From the NCBI GenBank assembly GCA_028015205.1, contig JAPWFG010000021.1:2728001-2792000 (forward strand): 64,000 bases of DNA, in the 5' to 3' direction. The DNA is from Mytilisepta virgata (taxonomy: Eukaryota > Mollusca > Bivalvia > Mytilida > Mytilidae). Made by a program: the position numbers and the translations under genes. Within the stretch, counting starts at the first letter, position 1, and the number at the start of each line of letters is the position of its first letter. The notes under the pieces were generated by a model, which did not search any database, was not told the origin of the DNA, and saw only the letters and a program-made list of their open reading frames with translations. Positions 23,103-32,755 of this stretch are shown here, piece after piece.

Positions 23103-26100
23103 GTATGTCTCCGTTAAATACCATAATTTTTGTTTTTCTTAATATTTTATCAATTTGTTTGTACCAGGAAATAGTATTTAGCCATTTAACCTATTTGGAA
23201 ATGTGTTAGGTTTCAATCAACAAAGAAAGAAATAAAAAAGGAAAAAAAACCCTAAAATATATGTGAATTTTATGCCATTACTGGGGGAAAGATTCACTAC
23301 AGGTACTTTCGTTTAAAAAAATGAAATAAAACGCTGTAAAATAAATAAGAATATATTCAAGACAATCTAATATATATTTTATGAAGGGCGTAAATATAAA
23401 AAGAAATTTGCTTTGCCCACCGCAAATTGAAAGCAGGATTCCACTTTCAAAAATAAACAGCTGACTAACCCTTTGTTTTTAGATACATACACGCAGTACT
23501 GTTGCAGAGGAAGATAAATTTAGCCATTTTCTGTTGTAACTCTTTCTGACTTTCAGTCCATATGAAACTTCAAAGTAATGAAAAGTTTTGTTAATCACTT
23601 CAGTGATCCATTTAAACTAAACATATTTTTAATAAAACTATACTATAGTCTACAGATATAAGAAAATTGATAAGAGAATCACTATACTATAGTCTACAGA
23701 CATAAGAAAATTGATATCATATTACATGTATTTGTTAAAGCTATAGTAAGAAATAATAAACCGAAAATGTCGTACAAGAGGATGTGAACACGAGCACACG
23801 AGAAATAAAAAATGACATTTACGATGTACAAAAAATACAGATTTCGTCTACCTGTTACATTTTCATCAATTCGCACGAAGCAAGGTGAGTAACACCCTTC
23901 CAGCACGAAAACACGCGAAATAAAAACTGCAAATGTATTGCACGAAATTAACCATGCACAATCCTCTTAATGTAATTGAATGCTGAAGTACAACTTTATA
24001 TCTATATATTTTTAGATAATGTTTTATATATTTTATATATTTCCTAACACTCATTTGGACTTTTAAAAAGTGAACATTGGGAAAGTCCTTAATTTGTTTT
24101 GTGAAACATAAGCAAGATATAAAGCTAACACTTAAAGATGGTCATTTCCTTAAAAACAAATAAAGATCATCATGCAGTCCTCCAAATCTTTCCATTGCTT
24201 TCGAGTATTACTGCATTATTTTATAGTGCAATATGTTAAAACGGATGACCAAAAATTATTTTATTTCAGATGGCAAGACAAATGGAAAGAAAAACTTGGT
24301 ACCATCATCCATGACAAACGATTTCATATTTTAATCATAGCCCTGATTATAGTAGACGTTCTGGTGGTACTTATACTATTGTTTGTAGATCTAGATGTTA
24401 TTCCCAGTAAGTATTAACCGTTCTGGTGGTACTTATACTATTGTTTGTAGATCTAGATGTTATTCCCAGTAAGTATTAACCGTTCTGGTGGTACTTATAC
24501 TGTTGTTTGTAGATCTAGATGTTATTCCCAGTAAGTATTAACCGTTCTGGTGGTACTTATACTGTTGTTTGTAGATCTAGATGTTATTCCCAGTAAGTAT
24601 TAACCGTTCTGGTGGTACTTATACTATTGTTTGTAGATCTAGATGTTATTCCCAGTAAGTATTAACCGTGCAGTGCATAACCAATTCATATAGTTGAAAG
24701 ATATATTATGTTAAAAACTTCCTTTTTAATAAAAGTTTTTTATTCGCTCAGTCAAACGGAAAATTTCCGTGTCATAATATAGATGTTACATGGCCTTCCT
24801 TATTTACAAAATGAAGGATACGATTGTTATATGAACATGTTCCCCAAGCATCAGAGTGCAAGCGTAGTGAAGATTCTCTTTGCTCGGGTTCTATGTAAGG
24901 AGGACCCGGGAAAGAGGATTCGCGTTTGAGTCCGAGTGAAGTAGTGGATTTATTTTTAGGTCTAATTCATCCTCTTTTACTATTTAGTTAATAATAAACT
25001 TGAAAAGATACCTCATTATTTAGTACTGCTATACAGACCAAATAGCTTTTTGCAGATCGCACCGTCAATTATTTTTTTTTACATTTTTTTGGTAAAAACA
25101 TGCTGACAAAACTTAATTCGGGATCAGACCGAGGTACTGAGAGGACTAGTTAGTAAAAAAAAGTATCTGTATATGAATTTTTATGATGTATAAGTATAAG
25201 TACATGTATAAATATAAGATAACATCCCGTAAGATTGGACGCGTTTCTTCTGTGGATCCTTGTTTAGCCTTCAACCTTTATTTTATACAATAAACACATA
25301 AGATAAAGTAGACAGAGACAGCCACTAAAGATACAGGTTCCTGGCTTTGGACAAGTATATGTAGAGTGTTTCCTATGTCCTAACAACATGTACAAACAAT
25401 TAAAAGCAGTACTGATAATACAATTCAATAAGTTCGGTACTAAAACAAAAGACTACATAAAAACAACAAACACCTGGTAAAAAAGTAGCCTAATTAGAAT
25501 GCTTGATTACTGACAATTTTAAAGTTAAAGTAGATATTGGCTGATCAAAGACCATACACTTCCCTCTAGACCAAAGCATCAGCAATAAGGTCATAAATTG
25601 TGTAGACAAATATTTAAAGTCTGAAATTTTTAAAGGAGTATATCCCTTTTGCATAGCTTTGCCCTTAGATGGTTTTGGCTTTACTCGTCTCGGTCATTTT
25701 GGCATTTTTGTGAATTTGCTCTTCAACATTTTTGTTGTTTTGGTTTTAAAAAATAGACGAAATGTGCACATCTTGTGCATCAACATTGGTATCAAAGATT
25801 TTTTTTTAGATTGAGCTGGTGAAATAGCGGGATTTTCGAATGTTCAAGGCAATAATCCAAAATATTGTTGACCAGATGTAAACGGTGTCAGCCCTGTGGA
25901 AATTTTGTTTACTGTCGTTTATTTTAACAGTGTCTGGTGGCACAGAAGAAGAAAAACATGATGACAAAGTAAAAGTAGAAAATGGCCTTCATTATTTTGG
26001 TTTAACAGTGTTGTGTATCTTCGTCATAGAAGTAAGTTTTATTATCAGTGCCATTCTGGTATAGTAAAGTAAAAGTAAAGTAAGTTAAATATTATTGACA

Positions 26101-28335
26101 AATTTTGGGCCCGCAAGGGACAAAGGCAACATATACAGACAGAAAACCAGGTCTAAACGAGGTGCTGGCAAATTCTGTATTGAGTTCATTTTATTCAATC
26201 TTTTCTGTATTCGGTTTTAGAAAAAAAAAATTTCTGTAAAATGTTTTTAGGTTAGAAATTGAAAACTGCAAAGTATAACTCAGTTAAAAAAACATTTGTT
26301 TGTTAAGCTTATAAACAATGTACATTTGTTGTTTGCTGTATTATCATGCTTCTCTCAAATTTTTTATAAATTTTTTATCTTTATATTTGTAAAACATCAT
26401 TATTTTGTAAGACCATCATTCTCTTATCATCAATTTAAAGTCCATTATTCACTATTCTGTAAACTCCATTCAAACTCACATATATAGTCAGGTCAGTTGT
26501 ATAATGTCACTAAAAGTAAAGAAAATAAGTCTATTACGGAAATATTGCAGTTGATTATACATATATTTGTCGACTACATTTTTATTCGTCACCTTTCAGA
26601 TTATCCTCAGAGTTTTTGTGGACGGAAAGCAGTTTTTTAGAGATAAATTAAATGTAAGTAAAATTTAATTCACACCTTTAAAAATATGCCACCAAACCGC
26701 CTGAAGTCCGAGTACTGAAAAAAAAGTAGCAAACGACGGTAGACACCAACAATAAAAACTCTTCAAATTGGCCCGAACATGCGATTATTAAAATGATTAA
26801 GGGCCATGAGAAGCGTATGCTTTATGACTGTTTGTTTCTGAACTTTCCGTGCCTCTGAAGACGAAGAACTTGAAAAAAAATTTTATGATGACTTTTGTCA
26901 TACATGTATACATATATCATTCTGTGATACGATTTTCCATTTTTAAAGGCAGAGTTTAACATTTAATGTCTATAAATTGAAACGAATCGGCATTATGTGG
27001 TGATAAATACATACGAAAAACTAGATCAAGCGATACTGTACTATAATACAAAAAGAAAATAATTTTTTTTTTGGATGTTTTATCGTCTTCAGAAGCAAGG
27101 AAAGATCTAAAGCAATCAACCAAAACCACACAGCAATCAACGTCAACTGCTTGACATTTTGACATTTGCCGATGGCCACCTTTAATTCCTTTTTATCCGC
27201 AACATGACGTGGGAAACAAAACAAATCCCAAAATAAAAAAGCTAGTGGCACACCCATCCTATGCATAGTTTGTCTGTGCTAAAGGTAACAAAAATTTATA
27301 AGCTGAAACAATAACCCAGAATACTTAAGCGTCAAAATGCTTAAATGGTCACATGTAGAGCCTAAATGTACGAGAAATATACTACTTAGTTTCAACAAAA
27401 CTTTTAAAGGTATTGGGCTTGTAATACCCTCAGGGACTTGCATTCCACCGGAAGTAGCATCCACTTAGTGTAGCAGCAACAACATTCTATAAAACCTATT
27501 TTGATATACAACAGTCATTATTCAGAGAAAAACAAATAAATGTAACATAACTCTTTTCAGGTTTTTGATGCTACTATTGTATTTCTGTCATTCATATTCG
27601 ATCTGGCCTTGACCCTTGCACCAGTCAGTAATGCTGTTCGTGATATTGTCATTCTGATGATTCTGTTACGATTGTGGAGATTTTTTAAACTAATATGTAG
27701 TGAGTATATACATTTATGTCTTTGTAATCCAGGTCAGAATTTTATCCAATCTAATAAAAACACTGATATTTACATGTGTATAACAACAACAACAACGACG
27801 AAGACGACATCTTTATTTGCAATCGAAGGGCCTAAAGGGCAATCAATACAAAGGACATAGAATCACAATAAACAGATCATATCAATGTATCTGGATAAAT
27901 TATCCAAATTATTTAATATATATCAGTTATACTTTATAACAATCTAATTAAAAACCGATCTCTCATCGCTCCCGTTTTCTGATATGTCGCGTGGGAGCGC
28001 GACATATCAGAAAACGGGAGTGATGAGAGATCGGTTTTTAATTAGATTTACTTTATAACTGATATATATTAAAATCTAACTCTCAGTTTCGTATTTTATA
28101 GAAAATGTAAGTTTTTTCCGCAAATTTCAAGTTTGACATCTGATGAGAAACAATTTAATTTAAATAAGATGGTTTTGTAGTTTAACTATTATTTCCAACA
28201 TTTTCAGCTATCAATATATGTGTTAGGAAAGATGTGAAAGAAGAACTTGAGAAAGAAAAACATGCAAGACAACTAGCTGAAGAAGAAAGAGACTTCTATA
28301 AAAAGAAATTACAGGAATTAGAGAAATTCCCATAA
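23065..28335 (+). CDS. HVCN1: Voltage-gated proton channel Hv1
   Basis: Six exons (23065-23102, 24270-24406, 25931-26031, 26600-26653, 27561-27699, 28208-28335) join in phase to a 198-residue protein. Hv1 is a voltage-sensor-only channel that lets protons leave the cell. S1 ~31-54 has VDVLVVL with Asp42, equivalent to the selectivity Asp112 of human Hv1. S2 ~78-98 has His79 (human His140, zinc site) and Glu92 (Glu153). S3 ~111-129 has Asp113 and Asp124 (Asp174, Asp185). S4 ~138-156 reads ILLRLWRFFK, with Arg147, Arg150 and Lys153. A Lys/Glu-rich C-terminal coiled coil (~163-196) should dimerise it. The N-terminal tail is only ~25 residues against ~95 in human. AATAAA lies at 28376-28381. Function is family knowledge; residue matches are seen. 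Confidence 0.9.
24270..24406 (+). CDS. HVCN1: Hv1 exon 2 (S1)
   Basis: Acceptor TTATTTCAG ends at 24269; donor GTAAGT at 24407. It encodes RWQDKWKEKL and all of S1 with Asp42 and Asp53. Its last 50 nt and donor form the first copy of a 62-bp tandem array. It ends one base into codon 59. Confidence 0.9.
24357..24668 (+). repeat. 62-bp minisatellite of exon 2 end plus splice donor, five copies
   Basis: Units start at 24357, 24419, 24481, 24543 and 24605 with exact 62-bp spacing. Each contains the last 50 nt of Hv1 exon 2, the donor GTAAGT and 6 more intron bases. The only internal difference I see is A/G in TATACTATTG versus TATACTGTTG (copies 3 and 4 have G). Four extra donor-like sites therefore lie at 24469, 24531, 24593 and 24655. 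Confidence 0.95.
25931..26031 (+). CDS. HVCN1: Hv1 exon 3 (S1-S2 loop, S2)
   Basis: Acceptor TTTTAACAG ends at 25930; donor GTAAGT at 26032. Encodes the polar loop SGGTEEEKHDDK and S2 with GLHYFGL (His79) ending at Glu92. Phase 0 out. Confidence 0.9.
26600..26653 (+). CDS. HVCN1: Hv1 exon 4 (S2-S3)
   Basis: 18 codons, phase 0 both ends: IILRVFVDGKQFFRDKLN. Acceptor CCTTTCAG ends at 26599; donor GTAAGT at 26654. Arg96 replaces human Lys157. Confidence 0.9.
26712..27015 (+). repeat. Dispersed repeat, intact copy (Hv1 intron 4)
   Basis: About 300 bp beginning GTACTGAAAA and containing CAAACGACGGTAGACACCAA and GAATCGGCATTATGTGGTG. A second copy lies at 29878-30868, split by an insertion. No protein. 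Confidence 0.8.
27561..27699 (+). CDS. HVCN1: Hv1 exon 5 (S3, S4)
   Basis: Acceptor CTTTTCAG ends at 27560; donor GTGAGT at 27700. Encodes VFDATIVFLSFIFDL (S3) and the S4 segment RDIVILMILLRLWRFFKLIC. The S3-S4 loop lacks the second zinc-binding His found in mammalian Hv1. Confidence 0.9.
27915..28070. mobile_element. 156-bp hairpin (MITE-like) in Hv1 intron 5
   Basis: Near-perfect inverted repeat: AATATATATCAGTTATA at 27915 is mirrored at 28059-28070, and the arms continue through CTAATTAAAAACCGATCTC and CGTTTTCTGATATGTCGCG to a loop of about 6 bp near 27994. Probable small non-autonomous transposon. Confidence 0.8.
28208..28335 (+). CDS. HVCN1: Hv1 exon 6 (coiled coil, stop)
   Basis: Acceptor ATTTTCAG ends at 28207; TAA at 28333-28335. 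Encodes the end of S4 and a heptad-rich helix with EELEKEKHARQLAEEERD, similar in place to the Hv1 dimerisation coiled coil but shorter. Confidence 0.9.
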
Positions 28336-28375
28336 TTTACAACTTTCGAGCGCTAGCAAAATCTTTATAATCACA

Positions 28376-28381
28376 AATAAA
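28376..28381 (+). promoter_or_regulatory. HVCN1: Polyadenylation signal of Hv1 gene
   Basis: AATAAA 41 nt after the Hv1 stop codon. Confidence 0.6.
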
Positions 28382-28923
28382 TTGTGCTGTTAATTGACCC
28401 TACGGAACGAGAAATATAACGGATTTTGGCAATACTATATGCATGTACTGTAAACTACAGGTATCAGGAAATCATTATATTTTAATTTATAAACGAGAGA
28501 ACTAGAAAAATTTATATAATTTACAAATTTTAAAATGACGGAAGAATTAAATAATTGAATTAATATTTTAATTTTTTGTAAATACAGACATTTTCTTACA
28601 CAAACCATCACGTTATGTTTGATTTATTATCTGCAAACCACCCAGAATGCCTATGGTTCTCAGTTATTTGACTTCAGGCAAAAATGATTTTACATGAAAA
28701 TGAAAGTATTACTACATGTGCAAGTTTGTAGTTGAATGTGAAGTATATTACAACTAGAATGAATTATGTTGTAGAACAAAAAGGCGGAAAAATATAGTAC
28801 AAATGTACCCTGGTTGGGGGGAATAGAGGTTATATGAGAATTATTTCAGATGTAAATAAATTATTTCGCCTAATACAGAATGCATATTTTTCAATTTGTC
28901 TAGTGCCAGCCGTAAAAAGTCGT

Positions 28924-29520
28924 TTTAGTCCCCTACCGGCAACGCCGAAGGGGACTATAGGTTTGCACTCCGTCAGTCCGCCAATCTGTCAGTCTTTGAG
29001 CTGATAATGTTGAGTTACAGATAATGCTGAACGGATTATTGTTGTGAGAGTTATTGCCCTTGGAAATAGGAATTATATCAAATTTCCGGACTTTTTTCAG
29101 AAATCGTTTCACCAACTGATCTTATTTTTGGTATATGAGTTTATAATGATGTGTTAGAAATTAAGTTTGAATTTCAGGCTGAACAGATAATTATTGTGAG
29201 AGTTATTGCCCTTTGAAATAGGAATTATTGTCAAAATAATAGTTTTCCGGACTTTCTGCAGAAACCTTTTAACCAACTGATTTTTATTTTGGTATATGAG
29301 TTTATAATAATGAGTTACAGATCAAACTTGGGTTTCATGCTGATCTGATAATATTTATTGTGAGAGTTATTGTCTTTGGAAATGGGAATCATTGCCAAAA
29401 TAATAGTTTTGCGGACTTTTTTTCGTAAACCCTTTTACCAAATGATCTTATTTTTAGTATAAAGGCTCAAAATGATGAGCTACATATCAAGTTTGAGTTT
29501 AATGCTGATCGTGTAATTAT
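28924..29520 (+). repeat. Dispersed repeat with hairpin start and tandem body
   Basis: Begins with the foldable AGTCCCCTACCGG...CGAAGGGGACT and GTCAGTCCGCCAATCTGTCAG. Then come about three ~155-bp units sharing TTGTGAGAGTTATTGCCCTT and CCGGACTTT. The SINE at 29521 follows directly. Confidence 0.7.
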
Positions 29521-29877
29521 TACCGCCTCGGTGAACTAGTGGTAGCGTGCTCGCCCCGAGTGCGGAAGGTCGCGGGTTCGATCCCCGGCCGGGTCAAACC
29601 AAAGACAATAAAATTGGTATTTGATGCTTCTCCGCCCAGCACGCGACATCTAGGAGTAAGAGCAAAGACTGGTCGGCTCGGAGTCAGTATAATGTGTCCG
29701 AGTGGGGTGATATGTCTTCCTGCGGAAAGTTACCTCGTGAGCTAGCACATTAAAAATCCAACTCAGCGTGTCGGTCTAGTACAAAGCGAGGATTATTCAT
29801 TATCATATAAACATGTTCTCATCCTGATATGCACCTGGTTGCCACAGGACGATAAACAATAATTCATCCACCCATCC
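29521..29877 (+). mobile_element. tRNA-derived SINE, full copy
   Basis: The tRNA-like head (CCGCCTCGGTGAACTAGTGG, then box A-like TGGTAGCGTGCTCG and box B GGGTTCGATCCCC) is followed by a ~250-bp unique body and a tail CATCCACCCATCC. Same family as the copies at 7628 and 63457. RNA polymerase III transcription is expected from the boxes. Confidence 0.9.
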
Positions 29878-30081
29878 TGTACTGAAAAAAAATAAGTAGC
29901 AAACGACGGTAGACACCAACAATAAAAACTTCAAATTGGCCCGAACATGCGATAATTAAAATGATTAAGGGCCGTGAGAAGCGTATGCTTTATGACTGTT
30001 TGTTTCTGAACTTTCCGTGCCTCTGAAGACGAAGAACTTGAAAAAAAAAATGTACGATGACTTTTGTCATACATGTACATA

Positions 30082-30240
30082 TTATCAGGTTTTCTGCAAA
30101 CGTATATCGTAAAATATCAGCCGCGAGACACAATGTGAAGCTTTTTCGGCGAGTGAGCGTAGCGAACCAGCCAAAAAGCTTCATATTTTGTCGAGCGGCT
30201 TATATTTTACCTTATTTGTTTGAAGAAAACTTGATGATAA
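30082..30240. mobile_element. ~160-bp imperfect hairpin (MITE-like)
   Basis: Left arm GTAAAATATCAGCCGC...GAAGCTTTTTCGG, right arm CCAAAAAGCTTC...GCGGCTTATATTTTAC, loop about 20 bp near 30160. Part of the insertion in the repeat at 29878-30868. Confidence 0.75.
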
Positions 30241-30573
30241 ATTTATCGTATTGTTAACTAGCAATCTTAATGGAATTTCTTACTTTTCTATCTATAGTTT
30301 GTATAAACGTTTGCAACAGTCTGATAATCAGCTTGTTCTTACTATTCTTGGTAGTGATTTATGGTATAGTTCGTCTTTACTCAGAAAATGGTATACCGAA
30401 ATTTATGTGAACTTTGACTGACATGTTATCAAATTAGAATTTCTAATTATATTTATTGGTATTTTAATTCTTCATTTTTCATCTTGTATATTTAAAATTT
30501 TCATCATATTTGTATATAACTATGGACTATTTATGTCTGAAATAAATGATTATTATTATTATTATTATTATTT
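30241..30573 (+). repeat. Retroelement 3' tail ending in (ATT)n
   Basis: AT-rich stretch ending TGAAATAAATGATTATTATT with an ATT microsatellite (30548-30573). This is the usual look of a 5'-truncated LINE 3' end. No protein blocks remain that I can name. Confidence 0.4.
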
Positions 30574-31310
30574 TCAATGGCCATCCGCCTATAACCGGAT
30601 GTTTTCCTGATATATTCGGGTCAACGTTGGGTCAAACATTATGACGTCGCTGATATATTCGGGTCAGCTCATATTAGGGTCGGGTCAACTCTTTACGACG
30701 TCACAGTGCCGAAATACGGGAAATTCTGAAGGCCTCAGCAGGTCGATATAGCCATAGGGAAATACGATAAGTATACATATATCATTCTGTGATACAATTT
30801 TAAATTTTTAAAGGCAGAGTTTAACATTTAATGTCTATAAATTGGAAAGAATCGGCATTATGTGGTGCATTTATTGTGTACTCCTTGCAAACATATTATT
30901 AGGATGTTTATAAATCAATCTGTCAGTACGTCTGCGTCCGATTCACATAGTCAAGGAGCATTTGGTATGTTTTCTCAAAGCTCAAGCCGGTATGGTACAT
31001 TGTATTGCTCAGCAATACTCTCAGAATGATTGTTAACATAAACTTGTACTGCAAGTTTCAATCATTATTTGATGAGGGCAGTAAACTAAGGCTAATCTCA
31101 TCATAGTATAATTCGGTTATACCACACTTCGCTAAACACAAAACAGCTTCCAATATGGGTTCCCATGCGAGATCCCGCTGTGATAATATGGCAAGTTCAC
31201 TTCCGGTTGTATTATATATGGCCAAAACTACATGTATACTCTTCATTCTCGTAGAAATTGTCAAAAATTGTCTGGAGATATAATTTATAAGACATCTCAT
31301 ATAATTTTCT

Positions 31311-31365
31311 TTCTCAGATATCTTATAAATTATATGAGATATCTTATAAACTATATAAGCTGAGA
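31311..31365. repeat. Palindromic TATAAGATATCTTATA-type array, left
   Basis: Several overlapping copies of ATATGAGATATCTTATAAA-like palindromic units. The same units recur at 32628-32755 on the other side of the Penelope-like remnant. Confidence 0.7.
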
Positions 31366-31389
31366 AACCTAGACGCCATATGCAGGCGA

Positions 31390-32560
31390 TGCTGGAATAT
31401 TGATACTCAAGAAGGGAAAGTTAACAATGGAAAGTCGAAGTCATCACGTTTGTCATAAAGTTTTGTCTTCAGATGTCCCTCATTGTCTATTTCGAGAAAC
31501 AAATCCAAATATGAAGCGGACTTTGTTGTCTCTGTAGTATCCTTAATTTCAAGTTCACTGGTGTAGATGATATGCAGAAAGTCATAGAATTTATCGTTAT
31601 TTAACGACAGTACGTCATATAACGAAAAGTGGAATTAATTAAAGGATTGGGCTAGTTTCTTTTTGTTTTCACGTAGAAGCCCTTGAATGAAGTCCGATTC
31701 ATATGAGTACAGAAACAGATCGGCGAGGAGAGGAGTTCCCATTGGAATGCCGATTGTTTGTTGAAAAATTCGACCGCCAAATTCAACAAATATGTTGTCT
31801 ATGAGAAAATCTAACATGTTTGTAATTTCATCTTCAGAATACTTTTTGTCAGAATCAGAGTGGTTCTTAACGAAATAAGCCAATTCTCTACCTAAAACTA
31901 AAACTTTGTACCTGCGTGTGCCATTTTACTTGAAAAAAACACTGATGAACTAGTTGTTTCAATCGATATTTTAATTGAGAATGTGGTATGGTAGTATAGA
32001 GTGTGGAGAAGTCAAATGTTTTTATACTGTTGCATGTAGCCAAAGATTTTGATTTTAGATATTGTAGTAAATTTTTTGAGTTTTTAAGAATTCACATCTG
32101 ATTGACGCTACTGGTGGAATATGATGTTTCACAGAAATTCTGAAGGCCCTCTTTTATAAATGTCAATATGAGTGTTAAAATCTTTGAAAGAGGTTTCGTA
32201 GCGCAGTTAGCTGACCCAGCAATGTACCTTTGTTTGTTTGATTCTTATGTTGTTTAGGGATCCAATAAAGAGCAGGAAGGTCCATTTCTTCACCCTTTGT
32301 AGAAATGCCAAAGGAATGAAGAACGGTCTGGTGGTTATCAAGGAGTTCCTGCTTAGTGAGTGTAGTCGGTGTATAAGTTGGGTTACCTGCAGTGTTATCT
32401 ATTCCCAACTCGTTTTTAAGACACTCAAAATAATAGTTCTTGCAGATAAAAACGATGTTGTTAGGGGCATTGTCCGCTGGGGCAATTATATATTTGTTAT
32501 GGAGATGAGTCAGTGTTTCAACAACCTTATGGTCTTTAAGATGGATGTAGCTTTAATGCT
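31390..32560 (-). pseudogene. Penelope-like element reverse transcriptase remnant
   Basis: Reading 32560 to 31390: an ECLKNELG segment, TYTPTTLTKQELLDNH, LPALYWIPKQHK (the WIPK.HK block typical of Penelope-like RTs), IKTFDFSTLYTTIPHSQL (~31960-32015), GRELAYFVKNHSDSDKK, FGGRIFQQTIGIPMGTPLLA (~31720-31780), YDVLSLNND near the YxDD box, then EIKDTTETTKSASYLDL and LYDKRDDFDFP (~31430). Several frameshifts and small deletions, including loss within the catalytic box, break it up. No GIY-YIG domain was recognised. Confidence 0.8.
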
Positions 32561-32627
32561 CATAGACCATTGGAGGTTTTTAATTCGGACCTGTATCATT
32601 GACCTAATAGCCTTCACCCACTCTGAA

Positions 32628-32755
32628 AGTATAAGATATCTTATAAACTTTATAAGATATCTTATAAAAACTAGATTATATAAGATGTTTTATATATTAT
32701 ATGAGATATCATATATATTATATGAGTACCTTATATATTATATGAGATATATTGA
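32628..32755. repeat. Palindromic TATAAGATATCTTATA-type array, right
   Basis: Tandem AT-only units (TATAAGATATCTTATAAA, TTATATGAGATATCATATA and similar). Mirror-type counterpart of the array at 31311-31365. Confidence 0.7.

Larger units (their letters stand above)
29878..30868 (+). repeat. Dispersed repeat, second copy, interrupted
   Basis: Left part 29878-30079 and right part 30774-30868 together match the intact copy at 26712-27015. About 690 bp of other repeats lie between them. Confidence 0.75.

Noticed and set aside
24357..24668. Regular direct repeats resembling a CRISPR array
   Set aside because: Repeats are contiguous with no spacers, lie over a coding exon and are in animal DNA; this is a minisatellite.
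29523..29600. tRNA gene at the start of the 29.5-kb and 63.5-kb elements
   Set aside because: The tRNA-like head is followed by a repeated body and tail in all copies and the cloverleaf is imperfect; these are SINEs, not functional tRNA genes.
29539..29745. 68-residue frame also found at 63476-63682
   Set aside because: It runs through the SINE body in both copies; a by-product of the repeat.
31058..31300. 80-codon minus-strand frame (NTTGSELAILSQRDLAWEP)
   Set aside because: Somewhat protein-like, but no family, no splice partners and retroelement debris on the right; not supported as a gene.
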